A DNA stretch of 5,528 nt from Desulfurococcales archaeon (lineage in GTDB: Archaea > Thermoproteota > Thermoprotei_A > Sulfolobales > Desulfurococcaceae): positions 1 to 5,528 of the forward strand of contig JAMOPC010000503.1 of assembly GCA_027064845.1 (NCBI GenBank), read 5' to 3'. Position numbers and translations under genes: made by a program. Position 1 is the first letter of the stretch, and the number at the start of each line of letters is the position of its first letter. A model generated the notes under the pieces. The model saw only the letters and a program-made list of their open reading frames with translations, was not told the origin of the DNA and did no database searches. This document shows positions 1 through 5,049 of the stretch, one piece after another.

Positions 1-952
1 TTTCAGGCTGTGATCTTTCAACATATTGTATTAGTTCATCGAAATCACCATGATCACTTAGAGCAACAAGCCATGTGGACTGATCTATTCTTTTTATAGG
101 CTCATTGAATTCCCAACCACTCAGAATAATATGTAATGCATCATCTCTTATCCTACGATACCTAGCCTTGTTAAAGTGCTCGAAAACAATGTGTTTATCA
201 CTATACATGATACTTTTTGCAACCTTAGAGCTACTTAGATAATAGTTTCCAATTTTATAACCGTACTTCTCAGCTATTTTCGTTACTTCAAATATTTTTC
301 TAGACATTATAAAGGGTTCATCGACACCCCGTGTTCGAAGAATATGCATTGCCTCCTGTAATTTACCATAGTATCCATAGATTATTACTCTCCTATATAG
401 TTCCAACCCGTCTAGAACTAGATCAACAAATAATTCTTCAACATCATTCTTAAAGGGGCGGCGGAAAGAAGGATTGCCATAAGTTGATTCAATTATTAAG
501 ACATCCAGGTTTTTTAGTATCTCTGTTTTACTAGTTAATCTGAAATCCCCTGTATAGCCGATCCTATAATCATTTATCTCAACGAGCACTTGCGCAGCTC
601 CAAGTATGTGATCTGCATAGTATAGTTCTATGACTTCATTGTTGACTATGTATTTCTCGTGATAATCCAGGGATATCCTCTTAGACAAATACATTGATAA
701 TAAATCCTTGCTACGGATGTATCCGAGTGCAATTATCAGTTCGTGCGTTGGGGGAGTAGCTATTATGGATTTTGATCTAAGTATGCTTTCGCGCAAACCC
801 TTTAAGTGATCATAGTGTGCATGTGTTATTATCCTAATAGGTCTATCCCAAAAACCATCAATAGCGATGTTTTCACCTATAAGAATAGCACATGTTTCAC
901 CTATTATGTCAACATATCTCAATGCTTCACTATACTTCGTTTTACTCGCCAT
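1..952 (-). CDS. Beta-CASP metallo-beta-lactamase-fold nuclease (COG1236-like), C-terminus cut by window edge
   Basis: This is a predicted zinc-dependent ribonuclease or exonuclease of the archaeal YSH1/CPSF73-like group, probably acting on RNA ends. I see 317 residues from ATG 952. The MBL metal motif THAHYDH is at 43-49 (H44, H46, D48, H49). A further His lies in DHILGAAQV (H115), and the Asp of YTGDF is D136. Beta-CASP motif A is the Glu of IESTYG (E155), and motif B is the His of SDHGDFDEL (H301). The stretch YGYYGKLQEAM (about 192-202) is the conserved beta-CASP Rossmann-like segment. Motif C (usually VHGE) should lie just beyond the window. There are no N-terminal KH domains, so this is not aCPSF1; it is the short form of roughly 330-350 residues. 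The ATG is chosen because GAAGGTG (963-969) sits 10 nt upstream. The upstream ATG at 959 is followed by a stop after one codon. The family call is strong; the exact substrate (RNA or DNA) is not determinable here. Confidence 0.9.
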   Translation of the reverse strand, partial: MASKTKYSEALRYVDIIGETCAILIGENIAIDGFWDRPIRIITHAHYDHLKGLRESILRSKSIIATPPTHELIIALGYIRSKDLLSMYLSKRISLDYHEKYIVNNEVIELYYADHILGAAQVLVEINDYRIGYTGDFRLTSKTEILKNLDVLIIESTYGNPSFRRPFKNDVEELFVDLVLDGLELYRRVIIYGYYGKLQEAMHILRTRGVDEPFIMSRKIFEVTKIAEKYGYKIGNYYLSSSKVAKSIMYSDKHIVFEHFNKARYRRIRDDALHIILSGWEFNEPIKRIDQSTWLVALSDHGDFDELIQYVERSQPE

Positions 953-1015
953 TATTTCATAACACCTTCAATGAACAATACGTATCTCCGTGATTACTAC
1001 TCCTAGCTTTTTGAC

Positions 1016-1021
1016 TATATA
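1016..1021 (-). promoter_or_regulatory. Possible TATA box for the beta-CASP nuclease gene
   Basis: TATATA lies in the 84-bp gap between the two minus-strand genes. A start site about 25 nt downstream would fall near 993, giving a leader of about 40 nt that contains the GAAGGTG ribosome binding site at 963-969. This suggests the nuclease can be transcribed independently of the upstream coiled-coil gene, though readthrough is also possible. It is identified by pattern only. Confidence 0.4.
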
Positions 1022-1036
1022 CTATTATCGATACAA

Positions 1037-1720
1037 TTATTTTAAATACCTTAGACTTCCTATTGGTTTCCACCTACGCGTTTTAGCATCAAAGAATATT
1101 AATGGTTCTTCTCTAAGTCTTAGGAATAATTCGTACTCCAGAGGAGATAGTTTTTCACGAATTATTTCCTCATTATTAGTATTTATTTCGTTAAACAACT
1201 TATTCTTAAATTCCTCCCAGAAATCAGGATCTATAGCAACTCTTTCCCCTTTTAATGGTATAACAATGGCTCCCATCCTCTCCAAGTAACTAAAGAACTT
1301 GTCCTTATATCTCAGGCCAGATAACTTGCTTTCAAAAAGTACTTTTTCTTCTCTAAGCCTCTCAATGCCAGTTTTCCTTGTACGCGTCACTTGTTTTTCT
1401 CTCTTATATTGAGTCATAGCTGCTTGAAGATCAGTTAAGTTCTTCTTAAGCTCATTTAACTGATTAGTTATATCGTCTATTCTATCATAAAGATCCATTA
1501 TCTGTCTCCTAATAGTTTCAATAACCGATAATTGTTTATTAACCATGTCTTGAACCATTCTCTCAATTCTACTCTTTAACTTACTCCATTCTAAACCATA
1601 TTCTTCTTTCCCGATCGCTTTCTTTATCAACGAGACTATAAAATCATTCAATACACTAAAACCTTCTTTCTCAGATAATTCTATTAATTTATTATATGTC
1701 TCCTCATCCAGTCTGATCAC
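1037..1720 (-). CDS. Ribbon-helix-helix-like N-terminus plus long coiled coil, unknown C-terminal domain (227 aa)
   Basis: I do not recognise a named family. Residues 1-36 (beginning VIRLDEETYNKL) look like a ribbon-helix-helix (CopG/Arc-type) DNA-binding fold: a short strand with alternating hydrophobics, then two helices. Residues about 55-105 form a coiled coil. From I67 to M102 hydrophobic residues fall at strict 3/4 spacing (67, 70, 74, 77, 81, 84, 88, 91, 95, 98, 102). A basic linker follows (about 106-124). The C-terminal part (about 125-227) contains IVIPLKGERVAIDPDFWEEF and may be an alpha/beta or winged-helix-like domain. No signal peptide or membrane segment is present. The inferred role is a DNA-binding oligomer such as a regulator or a DNA-bridging or segregation factor, but this is unproven. 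The start is GTG 1720. There is no good ribosome binding site next to it, and the open frame continues 13 codons upstream without ATG, GTG or TTG, so the N-terminus is uncertain. Confidence 0.8.
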   Translation of the reverse strand: MIRLDEETYNKLIELSEKEGFSVLNDFIVSLIKKAIGKEEYGLEWSKLKSRIERMVQDMVNKQLSVIETIRRQIMDLYDRIDDITNQLNELKKNLTDLQAAMTQYKREKQVTRTRKTGIERLREEKVLFESKLSGLRYKDKFFSYLERMGAIVIPLKGERVAIDPDFWEEFKNKLFNEINTNNEEIIREKLSPLEYELFLRLREEPLIFFDAKTRRWKPIGSLRYLK

Positions 1721-1758
1721 AATTGTTTTAAAAGATTTCTCTCTAGATGACGTGTTGA

Positions 1759-1765
1759 ATCACCG
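1759..1765 (-). promoter_or_regulatory. Shine-Dalgarno-like GCGGTGAT upstream of the coiled-coil gene
   Basis: GCGGTGAT on the minus strand matches the anti-16S complement well, but it sits about 38 nt from the GTG start, too far to serve it. It would suit a start around 1750, where the in-frame codons include ACG but no standard start codon. It is either fortuitous or a hint that translation begins upstream of 1720. Confidence 0.3.
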
Positions 1766-1772
1766 CTTAATT

Positions 1773-1782
1773 TACCGGTACC
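1773..1782. repeat. Overlapping palindromes TACCGGTA / GGTACC in the divergent intergenic region
   Basis: TACCGGTACC is a GC-rich patch in an otherwise AT-rich divergent promoter region. It holds a perfect 8-bp palindrome (1773-1780) overlapping a perfect 6-bp palindrome (1777-1782). Ribbon-helix-helix regulators often bind short palindromes next to their own promoters, so it is a candidate operator for the adjacent minus-strand gene. No second copy was noticed in the window. Function is speculative. Confidence 0.25.
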
Positions 1783-1834
1783 TAATTATTATTAATTGTC
1801 ATTGATACTTATTAAGCTACGAAATAATTACTCC

Positions 1835-1842
1835 TATATAAT
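1835..1842 (+). promoter_or_regulatory. Possible TATA box for the TatD-like hydrolase gene
   Basis: TATATAAT lies in the divergent intergenic region. A start site about 25-28 nt downstream would fall near 1864. That leaves a leader of about 50 nt to the preferred ATG at 1917, or about 8 nt to the first ATG at 1872. Confidence 0.45.
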
Positions 1843-1904
1843 GGATGATGATGCCCCTACTCATTGATTAGATGATAGAGTCCTCCCTACTAGCTGATCG
1901 TGGA

Positions 1905-1910
1905 GAGGTG
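1905..1910 (+). promoter_or_regulatory. Ribosome binding site that favours ATG 1917
   Basis: GAGGTG, followed by GGAG, ends 6 nt before ATG 1917. It is a near-ideal archaeal Shine-Dalgarno sequence. It lies inside the longer reading frame opened at ATG 1872, and no comparable site precedes 1872. This is why the shorter start is preferred. Confidence 0.7.
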
Positions 1911-1916
1911 GGAGAA

Positions 1917-2762
1917 ATGAAGTATGCAGATGCACATTGCCACTCAAATCCTATAGAGGGACTTGGAGCCAGAGAGATAGCGAGGAGATTTAAAAAGCAT
2001 GGAGGCTGGTTTATAGCACTTGTATCGCTACCACCATATCATTATGGATATACTGAGCCAAGCATTGAATCCTATAGAAAGATGATCGAACTTCTCTTGA
2101 GCGAAGCAAAAAATATTAGAGAGGAAGGTCTAGAGGTAAGAGTACTTGCTGGTTTTCACCCTGCTGAAGTAGATGAGTATTTTAGGAGAGGTGTTTCCCT
2201 TGAAAAAATATATGAACTAGCAGTCAAAGTCTTCGATTTAATAACAAGTTATCATGAGAAAGGATTAATTGATGGAATAGGCGAAGTTGGTAGACAACAT
2301 TATAGTACGGCGCCACAGAGGTTAGTACTTTCCGAACTCATAATGATTAAAGCATTGGAGTACGCAAAAGATCATGATATGATCGTTCATCTCCACCTAG
2401 AGCAAGGAGGATGGACAACTGTTCGATCTATAGAAGAGTTAATCAAGTTATCAGGAATTAGTAAGGATAAAGTCTTTCTACACCATGTTGATTATGAAAC
2501 GAGCAAATGGGCTGAAACCCTTGGTTTCTGGTATACTATTCCAGCAAAACATAGAATGCTTAAGAAGACTTTGAGCGAGAAACACAGACGTAGAGTGTTA
2601 GTCGAATCAGACTTCATAGATGATCCAAGAAGACCAGGAGTTTCTTCTTATCCGTGGGATATTCCTCTTAGAATAAACGAGTTAATTAATGAGGGAGTTA
2701 TTGAGGAATCCTATGTTGAAAAAATTATGACTGATTATGTGAGGAAAGCATATCTTCTCTAA
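1917..2762 (+). CDS. TatD-like metal-dependent hydrolase, TIM-barrel fold (281 aa)
   Basis: This is a predicted cytoplasmic phosphoesterase or nuclease of the TatD/amidohydrolase superfamily, closest in style to archaeal COG1099 proteins. Metal-binding landmarks in the 281-residue numbering are DAHCH at the N-terminus (H7, H9), GEVG (E123) on the central strand, HLHLE (H158, H160), the HHVD pair (H189, H190) and the late Asp of VESDF (D232). GFHPAEV (about 80-86) matches the GxHP strand motif of the family, and length is normal. The frame can be extended to ATG 1872, giving 296 residues. However, the added residues are not family-like, GAGGTG sits just before 1917, and the HxH motif normally begins within the first ten residues. 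Its 3' end overlaps the small convergent gene by 38 bp. The substrate is unknown; DNase activity is known for some bacterial TatD proteins but should not be assumed here. Confidence 0.88.
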   Translation: MKYADAHCHSNPIEGLGAREIARRFKKHGGWFIALVSLPPYHYGYTEPSIESYRKMIELLLSEAKNIREEGLEVRVLAGFHPAEVDEYFRRGVSLEKIYELAVKVFDLITSYHEKGLIDGIGEVGRQHYSTAPQRLVLSELIMIKALEYAKDHDMIVHLHLEQGGWTTVRSIEELIKLSGISKDKVFLHHVDYETSKWAETLGFWYTIPAKHRMLKKTLSEKHRRRVLVESDFIDDPRRPGVSSYPWDIPLRINELINEGVIEESYVEKIMTDYVRKAYLL

Positions 2763-2970
2763 ATTCGTCTAAGCGGGTAGAAAGAACAAGTTTTTCATCA
2801 ATAAGCTCGTTTTCACCTTGTTTCAGAAAATGAATATAAAGTTTAGAGTTCTTATCACAAATATTATGTTCTATAACATATTTGAGAAGTGATAGAATTT
2901 TCTCAGTATCTCCATAAATAACTACGTCTAGGCACTTTGGTATTTTTACCCTATATATTCTTCTACACAA
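2725..2970 (-). CDS. Small hypothetical protein (81 aa), TTG start
   Basis: I do not recognise a family. The translation has a natural composition: an N-terminal basic strand (RVKIPKCLDVVIYG), a helix (about 22-36, EKILSLLKYVIEH), a second strand (KLYIHFLKQG) and an acidic C-terminal helix. This pattern suggests a compact alpha/beta domain rather than a chance frame. The only usable start is TTG 2970, since a stop codon lies two codons upstream. An AT-rich TATA-like element (2991-3002) centred about 26 nt upstream would place transcription start almost on the TTG, so the message could be leaderless; a weak GGGG (2982-2985) is the only ribosome-binding hint. It is divergent from the zinc-finger gene and its last 38 bp overlap the end of the TatD-like gene. 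No predicted function. A non-coding frame remains possible. Confidence 0.55.
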   Translation of the reverse strand: MCRRIYRVKIPKCLDVVIYGDTEKILSLLKYVIEHNICDKNSKLYIHFLKQGENELIDEKLVLSTRLDEFREDMLSSHNQS

Positions 2971-2990
2971 TATTTATTCCCCATAACTAA

Positions 2991-3002
2991 AGAATTATAT
3001 GG
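2991..3002. promoter_or_regulatory. AT-rich TATA-like element shared by two divergent genes
   Basis: AGAATTATATGG can be read as a TATA-like element on either strand. Its centre, about 2997, is about 26 bp from the minus-strand TTG at 2970 and about 31 bp from the plus-strand ATG at 3028. It could therefore drive leaderless or nearly leaderless messages in both directions. A second plus-strand candidate, CTTATACATAA, lies at 3006-3016 and would better suit a start at TTG 3085. Confidence 0.35.
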
Positions 3003-3027
3003 ATACTTATACATAATTGTTGTTCAC

Positions 3028-3369
3028 ATGAACACTTTGAGAGAGTCTTGTCAATTATCTATATTGTCTTTGAAGGGATTAGCTTTGGAGCTATGCGATA
3101 TTTGTGGCGTGAAGCCTGCTAGGTATGAATGCAGATTATGTGGTAGGAGAGTTTGTGAAGAAGATTATGATCATGAAAAGAAACTATGTAAGGTCTGTTC
3201 AAGCGCTCTTTGCGAAATATGTGGAAAGAACCTCTCTATAGGTTACTGTATGATATGTGGTCGTTCTGGCTGCGAGGATTGCTTAATACAGGTTTCAACT
3301 GTATCATATGTTTGTAAAGAATGTATAAGGAAGGGGCGATACAGGCTTGCAAGAAAAACAGTTTCTTAA
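3028..3369 (+). CDS. Cys-rich tandem zinc-binding protein (B-box/cross-brace-like, 113 aa)
   Basis: This small cytoplasmic protein is built from two back-to-back zinc modules. Module 1 has C23xxC26, C35xxC38, C43xxD46 and C54xxC57. Module 2 has C62xxC65, C74xxC77, C82xxC85 and C96xxC99. The x8 spacing between the first two pairs and the x4 spacing to the third are identical in both, so it is an internal duplication. The pattern resembles B-box or other cross-brace fingers with two zinc ions per module, which usually mediate protein or nucleic-acid contacts. No catalytic domain is seen. ATG 3028 has no ribosome binding site, and the first 19 residues look unlike the rest. TTG 3085, preceded by GAAGGGAT (3072-3079), begins right before the first CxxC and may be the true start. 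The gene overlaps the next by 23 bp, implying a partnership with that product. Confidence 0.85.
   Translation: MNTLRESCQLSILSLKGLALELCDICGVKPARYECRLCGRRVCEEDYDHEKKLCKVCSSALCEICGKNLSIGYCMICGRSGCEDCLIQVSTVSYVCKECIRKGRYRLARKTVS
3333..3340 (+). promoter_or_regulatory. Ribosome binding site for the AIRS/HypE-like gene
   Basis: GGGGCGAT inside the zinc-finger coding sequence ends 6 nt before TTG 3347. It supports this TTG as the start and a coupled reading of the two genes. The ATG at 3385 is out of frame with the AIRS domain and can be excluded. Confidence 0.55.
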
Positions 3370-4357
3370 AGAAGGAAAGCCCCCATGGAATATTTTATCA
3401 AGGCTGCTAAGCTACTTACCAGCAAAAGACCCTGATTTAATAGTGGGTCCTAGTATTGGTGAAGATGCAGCTATTATAAGGTTCAAAGACGGCTTCTTGG
3501 TAATTCATAGCGATCCTATAACAGCTGCTACTAAGCGTATTGGTTGGTTATCAATACACGTTGCAGCCAATGATATAGCTGTAAGGGGCGCTAGGCCTAG
3601 ATGGTTCCTCCCAGTGGTCTTACTACCTCCTAGTACGAGCGTTGATGATGCTGAAAAGATTTTTGCTGAAATGGGGGAAGCTGCTAAGTCTCTAAATGGA
3701 GTTGTTGTGGGTGGACACACAGAGATCACGCCTGGTTTGCCTAGACCAATAATATCCATGACAGCAATTGGGTACTCAACTGACAGAGTTATTCTTACAA
3801 GAAATGCTAAGCCAGGGGACAAAATACTTGCTATAGGCAGAGTAGGTGGTGAAGGAGTAGGTGTTATAGCGTGGGACTTTGAGGAAAAACTATTATCACT
3901 TGGAATAAGTAAAGACATAATCACCAAAGCTAAGAAATATGCTTACAAGATAAGTGTTGTAGATACCGCATTATCTATAAAGTACTATGCAAATAGCATG
4001 CATGACCCAACAGAAGGAGGACTATTACAGGGTCTAAGAGAAATAGCCTTAGCTAGTAAAACCCTAATCATAGTATATAGAGACAATATACGAGTAGATT
4101 ATATTGTAGAAGAAATAACTAAAAAACTCGGTTTAGACCCATTGAGAATACTGAGTAGTGGACTACTCATTGCAACAGTTCCCGAAAAATATCTAGATGA
4201 AGCAACACAAGTCCTAGAAGATAACGGATATGAGTACTCCATTATAGGAGAAATAAAACAAGCTGATCCTAATGGTAGAGTTATTGTTAAATCAAATACA
4301 GAAGCATATGAGGTCAAAGAAGACATTATAGACGAGATCTATAAATTGTGGAAATGA
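3347..4357 (+). CDS. AIR synthase-related protein, HypE-like (336 aa)
   Basis: This is a member of the PurM/HypE/SelD/ThiL ATP-binding superfamily, closest to the HypE-like branch (COG0309 type). The N-terminal domain has the phosphate/Mg motif SIGEDAA (36-42), SDPIT (55-59), NDIAVRGARP (75-84) and GGHTE (122-126). The C-terminal domain begins around KPGDKILAIG (155-164) and carries the signature MHDPTEGGL (218-226). Family members bind ATP at a dimer interface and activate or phosphorylate a substrate. True HypE ends in a PRIC-type tail whose Cys carries the thiocyanate for NiFe cofactor synthesis. This protein ends in YKLWK and has no Cys there, so it is not a standard HypE. No hydrogenase or hyp gene is nearby. 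It starts at TTG 3347, overlapping the zinc-finger gene by 23 bp, so the two probably act together. The family is clear; the substrate is unknown. Confidence 0.92.
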   Translation: MQEKQFLKEGKPPWNILSRLLSYLPAKDPDLIVGPSIGEDAAIIRFKDGFLVIHSDPITAATKRIGWLSIHVAANDIAVRGARPRWFLPVVLLPPSTSVDDAEKIFAEMGEAAKSLNGVVVGGHTEITPGLPRPIISMTAIGYSTDRVILTRNAKPGDKILAIGRVGGEGVGVIAWDFEEKLLSLGISKDIITKAKKYAYKISVVDTALSIKYYANSMHDPTEGGLLQGLREIALASKTLIIVYRDNIRVDYIVEEITKKLGLDPLRILSSGLLIATVPEKYLDEATQVLEDNGYEYSIIGEIKQADPNGRVIVKSNTEAYEVKEDIIDEIYKLWK

Positions 4358-4373
4358 AATATTGTGGCATTAA

Positions 4374-4420
4374 TTTATTTAACTCTCTATCACTCATAAT
4401 AGTGTGTTGATAATTTAGTA
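4374..4420 (+). promoter_or_regulatory. Candidate promoter elements in the 94-bp gap before the 175-aa gene
   Basis: The gap between the AIRS gene and the 175-residue gene holds two TATA-like stretches: TTTATTTAA (4374-4382) and TAATTTAGTA (4411-4420). The first would give a leader of about 45-50 nt, the second about 10-15 nt. Because the leader must contain the GGAGG ribosome binding site, the first is favoured. A separate promoter is likely but readthrough from the AIRS operon cannot be excluded. Confidence 0.3.
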
Positions 4421-4435
4421 AAAAGAAGCGAATCT

Positions 4436-4443
4436 AGGAGGGG
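4436..4443 (+). promoter_or_regulatory. Strong ribosome binding site for the 175-aa gene
   Basis: AGGAGGGG lies 8 nt before ATG 4452. It is the strongest Shine-Dalgarno match in the window and fixes the start of this gene. Confidence 0.75.
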
Positions 4444-4451
4444 AATTATTT

Positions 4452-4979
4452 ATGGATACAGCTGTATTGACTGAGGCAAGAAATGTTGTAAAATCCTCTA
4501 TGCAGAGAATCGATAATAGAGTATTATCTAGATCTGCAGAGCTTAAAGCTAAGATCGTGAGCATAGCTAGTAGAATATATGATCTCTTAAACTATGTAGA
4601 CTTAATTCTAGGCGGTGTAGAAGAAAGAATTAGTAAAGAAGAGAAAAAGAAAGAAACATATGCATTCGGACCATACTTTTACCTAGCTCTATACAAGGAC
4701 TCCTTTGTCCTTGTAAGAAGTAAACCCTATACTATTACAATATCCTATAAGAAAGGAGACGGTAAAATATATATTAGGACGAGGAACTTCAAAGCAGTAA
4801 TATCACCAACTATTCTTGAACTAACTAAATACAATATGAAGATAGGCGTCGATGTTGGAAGCGTCGAAGATATTGTGTCTAAAATAGCCGAACTTAGATA
4901 CTTGCTGAGAACCTTTGGTAGAATAATAGAATTTCAGCTACTACCATTAGCTGAGAAAAGACTGGGAATAACACTCTAA
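4452..4979 (+). CDS. Hypothetical alpha/beta protein (175 aa), unknown function
   Basis: I do not recognise this protein. Residues 1-67 form a long amphipathic helical region that is probably coiled or hairpin-like (repeated Leu/Ile/Val, ending in the highly charged ISKEEKKKE). Residues about 70-118 form an antiparallel beta region with aromatic strands (FGPYFYLALY, SFVLVRS, YTITISYKKG, KIYIRTRNF). Residues about 119-175 return to helices, including a stretch around AELRYLLRTFGRIIEFQLL. It has no cysteine, signal peptide, membrane span or obvious catalytic motif, and looks like a soluble cytoplasmic structural or adaptor protein. The ATG start is well supported by AGGAGGGG 8 nt upstream. It is convergent with the CdvB-family gene, so the two are neighbours but not co-transcribed. 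A role linked to cell division is possible only by proximity. Confidence 0.85.
   Translation: MDTAVLTEARNVVKSSMQRIDNRVLSRSAELKAKIVSIASRIYDLLNYVDLILGGVEERISKEEKKKETYAFGPYFYLALYKDSFVLVRSKPYTITISYKKGDGKIYIRTRNFKAVISPTILELTKYNMKIGVDVGSVEDIVSKIAELRYLLRTFGRIIEFQLLPLAEKRLGITL
4692..4715 (+). repeat. Perfect 9-bp inverted repeat with 6-nt loop inside the 175-aa gene
   Basis: TACAAGGAC and GTCCTTGTA flank the loop TCCTTT. The repeat encodes residues 81-88 (YKDSFVLV). It could form an RNA hairpin, but the stem is only moderately GC-rich, and coding constraint may explain it by chance. Confidence 0.5.
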
Positions 4980-5049
4980 AAAACAAGTTTAATTCCATAT
5001 GGATATTTTATTGATTAAAAACTCTTGTATTTAAATAAATTATATTGTT
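4980..5049. terminator. Convergent intergenic spacer with T-tracts on both strands
   Basis: This 70-bp AT-rich spacer separates two convergent genes and is where both transcripts should end. Minus-strand T-runs occur at 5021-5017 (T5) and 4983-4978 (T6, touching the end of the opposite gene), fitting archaeal oligo-T termination of the CdvB-family gene. The plus strand has only a short TTTT at 5006-5009. A 10-bp palindrome, TCCATATGGA, lies at 4994-5003. Confidence 0.4.

Noticed and set aside
806..1006. 66-codon plus-strand open frame
   Set aside because: It is mostly antisense to the beta-CASP gene N-terminus, which encodes the HAHYDH metal motif on the minus strand; its Tyr/Thr/Cys-rich translation is typical of a shadow frame.
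990..1289. 99-codon plus-strand open frame
   Set aside because: It is antisense to the end of the coiled-coil gene, rich in Ser, Asn and Leu, and has no start context.
1872..1916. N-terminal 15-residue extension of the TatD-like protein from ATG 1872
   Set aside because: The GAGGTG ribosome binding site directly before ATG 1917 and the normal position of the HxH motif favour the shorter protein; 1872 remains possible if the message is leaderless.
3505..3927. 140-codon minus-strand open frame
   Set aside because: It lies entirely inside the AIRS/HypE-like gene, whose plus-strand translation carries clear family motifs; the antisense product is low-complexity in style and has no ribosome binding site.
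4099..4326. 75-codon minus-strand open frame
   Set aside because: It is antisense to the C-terminal domain of the AIRS-like gene, with Ser/Leu-rich shadow composition.
4994..5003. TCCATATGGA palindrome in the convergent spacer
   Set aside because: A single 10-bp palindrome in AT-rich spacer DNA is easily due to chance, has no repeat partner, and lacks a following T-run on the plus strand that would support a terminator.
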